Shown: one piece after another, positions 5,378-5,580 of the stretch
Layout: each line of letters starts with the position of its first letter
How positions within the stretch are numbered: the stretch's first letter is position 1
Made by a program: the position numbers and the translations under genes
Assembly (NCBI RefSeq): GCF_900766215.1
Contig: NZ_CAAFUQ010000058.1
Span: 1 to 5,580 of the forward strand
DNA length: 5,580 nucleotides
Direction of reading: 5' to 3'
DNA from: an uncultured Finegoldia sp.
GTDB lineage: Bacteria; Bacillota; Clostridia; Tissierellales; Peptoniphilaceae
Notes under the pieces: generated by a model
Told to the model about the DNA's origin: nothing
The model's input: the letters and a program-made list of their open reading frames with translations, nothing else
Database searches by the model: none

Positions 5378-5580
5378 TTAAAAATTGATAAACGGCGGGA
5401 GCAGAAGCAACACTACGCGTTGCTTCGATCTCAACAACTTCTAAGGTGTTTTCTCGACATACGTCTCGTCACAGTACAGCCTTCAAAAGAGCTACAGCTC
5501 TAAGAGTTGCGATGTTTCACTGTGAAGCATGAACAGATGAAATCATCGTACCTACTTGGTGAAGGTCCTTCGGAACTTAC
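5378..5580. other. Noncoding, hairpin-rich segment, no gene recognised
   Basis: All frames are broken by stops over short distances. The longest opening at the edge is minus strand 5580 to about 5500, ending in TAG after about 26 codons (ending FTVKHRNS); I do not recognise it. Besides the hairpin at 5404-5426 there are inverted repeats AGAGCT/AGCTCT (5488-5501) and TTCAC/GTGAA (5516-5526). The base composition looks visibly richer in G and C than the operon. It may be a dispersed intergenic repeat of the host genome; that is inference. Confidence 0.5.
5404..5426. repeat. Perfect 8-bp hairpin in the right-hand noncoding region
   Basis: GAAGCAAC and GTTGCTTC flank a 7-base loop. Function unknown; it is one of several hairpins clustered between 5340 and 5530. 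Confidence 0.55.

Overview
The window reads as AT-rich Gram-positive DNA from a mobile, accessory region, most likely enterococcal and perhaps plasmid-borne. The main clue is the right end of an IS1216-type (IS6 family) element at the left edge. Strong Shine-Dalgarno sequences, two TTG starts and sigma-A-like promoters also fit a Bacillota host. The species cannot be fixed from the sequence.

Layout. Positions 1-208 are the 3' end of an IS1216-like element: the transposase C-terminus plus the terminal inverted repeat. It is inserted inside a gene that runs leftward. Positions 184-3710 are a tight leftward operon. In transcription order it encodes a radical SAM/SPASM peptide maturase, an M50-type membrane metalloprotease with a possible PqqD/RRE-like N-terminus, and a BceB/FtsX-type ABC permease cut off by the IS. 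Positions 3711-4005 are a divergent control region. It has one good promoter on each strand and a 24-bp tandem duplication in the leader of the maturase mRNA. Positions 4006-4794 encode an Sfp-type 4'-phosphopantetheinyl transferase on the plus strand. Positions 4867-5320 are a decayed IS200/IS605 element whose tnpA has lost its N-terminus and is broken by two frameshifts and a stop. Positions 5340-5580 are noncoding and rich in hairpins, and look like an intergenic repeat.

How the genes may work together. A SPASM maturase, a membrane protease and an ABC permease together are the hallmark of a RiPP (ribosomally made, modified peptide) locus. The order recalls the yydFGHIJ epipeptide operon of Bacillus subtilis, in which the precursor is modified by a radical SAM enzyme, cut by an M50 protease and handled by an ABC transporter. 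Two parts are missing here: no convincing precursor peptide gene is visible, and no ABC ATPase is present in the window. The divergent phosphopantetheinyl transferase is an unusual neighbour, with no carrier protein or synthetase in view. The locus is therefore either a partial, decaying RiPP cluster or an unfamiliar combination of RiPP maturase and PPTase. The truncated permease argues that, in this copy, export or self-protection no longer works as built.
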